Source of the DNA: Ruminococcaceae bacterium UBA2854
GTDB taxonomy: Bacteria > Bacillota > Clostridia > Oscillospirales > Acutalibacteraceae
Direction of reading: 5' to 3'
DNA length: 52,453 nucleotides
Assembly: GCA_002350765.1 (NCBI GenBank)
Contig: DEFK01000027.1
Location: forward strand, 1-52,453
The position numbers and the translations under genes are program-made. Below the pieces are notes generated by a model, which did not search any database, was not told the DNA's origin, and saw only the letters and a program-made list of their open reading frames with translations. Positions 48,709 to 52,453 of this stretch are shown here, piece after piece; within the stretch, counting starts at the first letter, position 1; each line of letters opens with the position of its first letter.

Positions 48709-50453
48709 GAGTTGTAATCGGACAGGGTTCCTGCGGTATCGCCGCGGGCGCTGAAAAGGTAAGAAAAGCCCTTTTAAAGACAAGTATCAACGAGGCTGAT
48801 ATCTCCATTACAGGTTGTATCGGTATGTGCTACCTCGAGCCTATCGTTGACGTATATGATGATGATGATAATAAACTTACAAGATTTGTAAAGGTTAGTG
48901 AAAACGACGCCGAGAATATCGCTTCTTATATCGAAACAGGCGACGAGAAGTTTGTTGAGAACCTTATCGTTTCCGAGGAGGACAGCGAGTTTCTATCCAA
49001 GCAGACTCGTATCGCGCTTCGTAACTGCGGTATTATAAATCCCGAGAAGATTGAAGCGTATATCGAGGCGGGCGGTTATACCGCGCTTAAAAAATCCGTT
49101 TGCGATATGAGCCCCGAGGACGTTATCGAGGTTATTAAAACCTCAGGTCTCGCGGGCCGCGGCGGCGCGGGCTTCCCGACATGGTTTAAATGGAACGCCG
49201 CTCGTCAGAGCGAGGGCGAGGAAAAATACCTTATCTGTAACGCCGACGAGGGTGACCCGGGCGCGTTTATGGACAGAGCGGTTATCGAGTCCGATCCTCA
49301 TAACTTAATCGAGGGTATGCTTATCGGCGCTTATGCTATCGGCGCTAAGCACGCGGTAGTTTATGTAAGAGCGGAGTATCCGCTCGCGATCAAGCGCCTT
49401 AAAAACGCTATCGCCCAGGCTAAGGAAAAGGGAATTATCGGCGAGAATATCTTCGGAACCGATTTCTCCTGTGACTTTATGATTAAAGCGGGCGCGGGCG
49501 CGTTCGTATGCGGTGAGGAAACCGCGCTTATCGAGAGCCTTGAAGGCCACCGCGGTATGCCGAGATTAAAGCCTCCTTTCCCCGCGCAGTCGGGATTCTG
49601 GAGAAAGCCTTCCAATATCAACAACGTTGAGACCTTCGCTAATGTAGGCTGGATTATCAACAACGGCGGCGAGGCGTTCGCGGCTATGGGTACCGAGGGC
49701 TCCAAGGGTACTAAGGTATTCGCTGTAACGGGTAAGGTTAAACGCTCGGGACTCGTTGAGATTCCGATGGGTAAGACCTTAAAAGACGTTATCTTCGATA
49801 TCGGCGGCGGTATGAAGACTGATAAGCCCTTTAAGGCTGTCCAGATGGGCGGTCCTTCGGGCGGATGTATTCCCGCTGATTTAATAGATACGGTAATCGA
49901 CTATAAAGCCTTAGGCGCGACGGGCGCGATTATGGGCTCGGGCGGAATGGTTGTTATGGACGAGAGCACCTGTATGGTAGGTATGGCTAAGTTCTTCCTC
50001 GACTTTACCGCTAAGGAAAGCTGCGGAAAATGTATCCACTGCCGTATCGGTACAAAGAGAATGCTCGAAATGCTCGAGCGTATTACAAAAGGCGAGGGTA
50101 AAGAGGGCGATATTGAGCTCTTGGAGGAACTCTGCTACTCTATTAAAGACGGCGCGCTGTGCGGTCTCGGACAGACAGCTCCGAACCCCGTACTTACAAC
50201 AATTAAGTATTTCCGCGACGAGTACGAGGCTCATATTAAGGATAAGAAATGTCCCGCGGGCGAATGCAGCGACCTTATCGAGTATAAGATTGACGCCGAT
50301 AAATGTAAGGGCTGTACGCTCTGCGCGAGGAATTGTCCCGTTAGCGCTATCAGCGGTACGGTTAAGAATCCTCATACTATCGACACTGATAAATGTATTA
50401 AGTGCGGCAAATGTTACACAGTATGTAAATTTGGCGCTGTAGTAAAGGAATAA
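48705..50453 (+). CDS. NuoF/HydB-like NADH-binding flavoprotein
   Basis: 582 residues, GTG start overlapping the previous stop (GTGA) with GGGAGGCGG upstream. Order: N-terminal thioredoxin-like domain (1-90, CGIAAGA and CIGMCYLEP cysteines), FMN/NADH core with GRGGAGFPTWFKW near 150 and NADEGDPGAFMDR near 180, SLBB region, an N3-type [4Fe-4S] site (SCGKCIHCRIGTKRML near 445), then a C-terminal ferredoxin with two [4Fe-4S] clusters (CKGCTLCARNCP and CIKCGKCYTVC). This matches HydB of bifurcating [FeFe] hydrogenases better than Complex I NuoF. Confidence 0.95.
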   Translation: MRVVIGQGSCGIAAGAEKVRKALLKTSINEADISITGCIGMCYLEPIVDVYDDDDNKLTRFVKVSENDAENIASYIETGDEKFVENLIVSEEDSEFLSKQTRIALRNCGIINPEKIEAYIEAGGYTALKKSVCDMSPEDVIEVIKTSGLAGRGGAGFPTWFKWNAARQSEGEEKYLICNADEGDPGAFMDRAVIESDPHNLIEGMLIGAYAIGAKHAVVYVRAEYPLAIKRLKNAIAQAKEKGIIGENIFGTDFSCDFMIKAGAGAFVCGEETALIESLEGHRGMPRLKPPFPAQSGFWRKPSNINNVETFANVGWIINNGGEAFAAMGTEGSKGTKVFAVTGKVKRSGLVEIPMGKTLKDVIFDIGGGMKTDKPFKAVQMGGPSGGCIPADLIDTVIDYKALGATGAIMGSGGMVVMDESTCMVGMAKFFLDFTAKESCGKCIHCRIGTKRMLEMLERITKGEGKEGDIELLEELCYSIKDGALCGLGQTAPNPVLTTIKYFRDEYEAHIKDKKCPAGECSDLIEYKIDADKCKGCTLCARNCPVSAISGTVKNPHTIDTDKCIKCGKCYTVCKFGAVVKE

Positions 50454-50465
50454 GGAGGGGTACGG

Positions 50466-52453
50466 ATGATTAATTTAACAATAAACGGAAAAGCCGTTCA
50501 GGCCCCCGAAGGTTCTACTATTTTAGAGGCGGCTCGCTCAGCGGGTATCTATATTCCCACACTCTGCTACGACGAGGCTGTAGAGGTTTACGGCGCTTGC
50601 GGACTTTGCGTGGTTGAGGCTGAGGGTATTCCTAAGCTTCTGCGTTCCTGTTCCGCTAAGGTCAGCGAAGGAATGGTAGTTAATACCGAGAGCGAAAGAG
50701 TTGTTCAGTCGAGAAAAATCGCTATGGAGCTTCTTATGTCGGCTCATGACGGCGACTGTGTAGCTCCCTGCCAGCTCAACTGCCCCGCGAGAACGGATTG
50801 CCAGGGCTACGTAGGACTTATCGCTAACGGCGAATACGACGCCGCTTTAAAGCTTATTAAAAATAAAATCGCGCTTCCCGCTTCTATCGGACGAGTTTGT
50901 CCGCATCCCTGCGAGAAGGCTTGCCGCCGTCAGAACGTAGAGGAGCCGATCAATATCGCTCAGCTTAAAGCGTTCGCGGCTGATATGGATTTAAAATCCG
51001 ACAGCTATATCCCCGAAACTCAGGAAGCTTCGGGCAAAAAGGTAGCTATTATCGGCGGAGGTCCCGCGGGACTTACAGCCGCTTACTACCTTACAATTAT
51101 GGGACACAGCGTAACTGTTTACGATATGATGGATAAGATGGGCGGTATGCTCCGCTACGGTATTCCCCAGTACAGACTTCCCAAGGAGGTTCTCGATAAG
51201 GAGATCGCCATTATCGAAAAGACAGGCGTTAAGTTCGTAAACAACGTAAAGCTCGGCGTAGACTTTACTATTAAATCTCTTAAAGAGGAAAACGACGCGG
51301 TAATCGTGGCTGTCGGCGCTTGGAAATCAAGCTCGATGCGTACTAAGGGCGAGGAGCTCGAGGGCGTTTACGGCGGTATCGACTTCCTCAGAGGAGTTAT
51401 TAAGGGCAACGCTCCCGAAATCGGCGAGAAGGTCGCTATCTGCGGCGGCGGTAACACAGCTATGGACGCTTGCCGTACCGTGGTAAGACTCGGCGCTAAA
51501 GAGGTTTACGTAGTTTACAGACGTACAAGAAATGAAATGCCCGCCGATAAGCTCGAGATTGACGAGGCTGAGGAAGAGGGCGTAATCTATAAGTTCCTTA
51601 CCAATCCGCTTTCCTTCAACGGCGAGAACGGTAAGGTTAAGTCCGTAACTCTCCAGGTTATGGAGCTCGGCGAGCCCGACGCTTCGGGAAGACGCAGACC
51701 TGTTCCCGTTGAGGGTAAGACCGAGGAAATCGACGTTGACAGCGTAATCCTCGCTATCGGTCAGAAGCTCGTTGCCGACGACGTTCAGGAGCTCGAGCTC
51801 AACGAGAGAGGCAATATTATCGCTGACGCCGACTTCTTTACAACTAATATCGACGGCGTATTCGCTATCGGCGACGCTACTAACCGCGGCGCTTCAATCG
51901 CTATCGAGGCTATCGGAGAGGCTGACCGCTGCGCTAAAGCGGTTGACGCTTATCTGAACGGTCAGAAAATCGACACACGTATTCCTTATATCAGCAAGCG
52001 TGACGAGAGTACGATCGACTACTCCGACCGCGAGAAGGAATGCAGACTTACTCCCAAGGTTCTGCCCGCTGACGTAAGAAACAAGAACTTCGATGAGGTT
52101 AGCTTAGGCTTTACCGAGGAAGAGGCTAAGAAAGAGGCTAAGCGCTGTCTTGAGTGCGGATGCCGCGAGTATTATAAATGTAAGCTCTTAAATGTAGCGC
52201 AGAGATATGATATCAACCCCGAGCGCTTCAAGGGTGAAATGCCCCAGAAGTATTCCCACGATGAAAACGCATTTATTGAGAGAAATACATCTAAGTGTAT
52301 TCTCTGCGGACTTTGCGTACGTTCCTGCCGTGAGGTTATGAATCTTTCCTCGATCGGACTTATGGGACGCGGATTTAAGACGGATGTATCTCCCGCGTTC
52401 TCGCTTCCGCTTGACGAAACTAACTGTAATAACTGCGGACTCTGCGTTCAGCT
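50466..52453 (+). CDS. Large Fe-S/FAD protein, GltD-like; probable hydrogenase subunit (partial, runs off the right edge)
   Basis: Open to the window end (at least 662 codons), start ATG 50466 after AAGGAGGGG. Order: 2Fe-2S ferredoxin domain (1-75; Cys in IPTLCYDEAVEVYGACGLCVV), a GltD-type [4Fe-4S] region (CVAPCQLNCPARTDC, CPHPCEKACR), an NAD(P)/FAD oxidoreductase core with GGGPAGLTAAYYL near 200 and GGGNTAMDA near 325, then after about residue 615 a further ferredoxin domain (CILCGLCVRSC, CNNCGLC). The known clostridial architecture of this shape ends in an [FeFe]-hydrogenase H-cluster domain; if so it lies beyond the window (inference). Neighbouring HydC- and HydB-like genes support a NADH-linked hydrogenase. 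Confidence 0.9.
   Translation, partial: MINLTINGKAVQAPEGSTILEAARSAGIYIPTLCYDEAVEVYGACGLCVVEAEGIPKLLRSCSAKVSEGMVVNTESERVVQSRKIAMELLMSAHDGDCVAPCQLNCPARTDCQGYVGLIANGEYDAALKLIKNKIALPASIGRVCPHPCEKACRRQNVEEPINIAQLKAFAADMDLKSDSYIPETQEASGKKVAIIGGGPAGLTAAYYLTIMGHSVTVYDMMDKMGGMLRYGIPQYRLPKEVLDKEIAIIEKTGVKFVNNVKLGVDFTIKSLKEENDAVIVAVGAWKSSSMRTKGEELEGVYGGIDFLRGVIKGNAPEIGEKVAICGGGNTAMDACRTVVRLGAKEVYVVYRRTRNEMPADKLEIDEAEEEGVIYKFLTNPLSFNGENGKVKSVTLQVMELGEPDASGRRRPVPVEGKTEEIDVDSVILAIGQKLVADDVQELELNERGNIIADADFFTTNIDGVFAIGDATNRGASIAIEAIGEADRCAKAVDAYLNGQKIDTRIPYISKRDESTIDYSDREKECRLTPKVLPADVRNKNFDEVSLGFTEEEAKKEAKRCLECGCREYYKCKLLNVAQRYDINPERFKGEMPQKYSHDENAFIERNTSKCILCGLCVRSCREVMNLSSIGLMGRGFKTDVSPAFSLPLDETNCNNCGLCVQ

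Overview
The window looks like a chromosomal segment of a gut Clostridia, most likely an Oscillospiraceae/Ruminococcus-type anaerobe (inference). Supporting points: strong Gram-positive ribosome sites and sigma-A promoters, secreted CotH proteins, a membrane-anchored cohesin-like protein and a dockerin protein with a starch-binding module, BspA-type leucine-rich repeat proteins, Thr/Pro-rich linkers, a hydrogenase-type NuoE/NuoF operon and lactate dehydrogenase. No plasmid, phage or IS transposase genes were found.

Layout. 1-4.5 kb: glmS (minus) followed by a two-gene block of lipoprotein hydrolases (a beta-lactamase-fold serine hydrolase and a CE1-type esterase). This block is flanked by a second, 122-bp copy of the glmS 3' end. 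4.8-9.9 kb: family II pyrophosphatase, a secreted CotH protein, a membrane-anchored cohesin-like protein and an unknown membrane protein. 10-11.5 kb: murE. 11.9-17.8 kb: a maltodextrin-type ABC importer (binding lipoprotein and two permeases, no ATPase), a 105-bp tandem repeat and a GH13 lipoprotein. 18.1-19.3 kb: STAS and HD-domain pair. 19.4-23.7 kb: nucleobase salvage (NCS2 purine permease, upp, uracil permease) with structured repeats between the first two. 24-28.6 kb: MecA-like adaptor, cytoplasmic GH13 glucosidase and a CotH-CBM26-like-dockerin protein. 28.7-34.1 kb: CorA, a CapD/PglF-type dehydratase, a GT2 transferase, a zinc-ribbon membrane protein and a truncated LTA-synthase membrane domain. 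34.2-38 kb: ECF sigma and anti-sigma pair, an XRE/zinc-ribbon regulator and a HEPN-MNT toxin-antitoxin pair. 38.1-38.4 kb: tRNA operon (Met-Glu-Leu). 38.7-46.7 kb: a lipoprotein, a large starch-module-like secreted protein and two tandem BspA-like LRR proteins. 46.8-52.4 kb: ldh, a 280-bp inverted-repeat element and an NADH/Fe-S hydrogenase-type operon running off the right edge.

How the genes fit together. The importer, the two GH13 enzymes, the cohesin/dockerin proteins and the starch-module-like proteins suggest a surface starch-handling system resembling an amylosome (inference). Lactate dehydrogenase and the hydrogenase-type operon would dispose of the reductant. Two regulatory links can be read directly. 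The ECF sigma gene and the LRR gene pair carry near-identical promoters (TGAAAC, 17 nt, ACACTACTATAGTG). A 30-bp inverted repeat with TGCACAAAT arms lies upstream of both the 39.7-kb secreted protein and the LRR pair, and a related inverted repeat precedes the ABC importer. Several families of non-coding hairpin repeats (16 kb, 18 kb, 21 kb, 24 kb, 48 kb) are the least explained part of the window.
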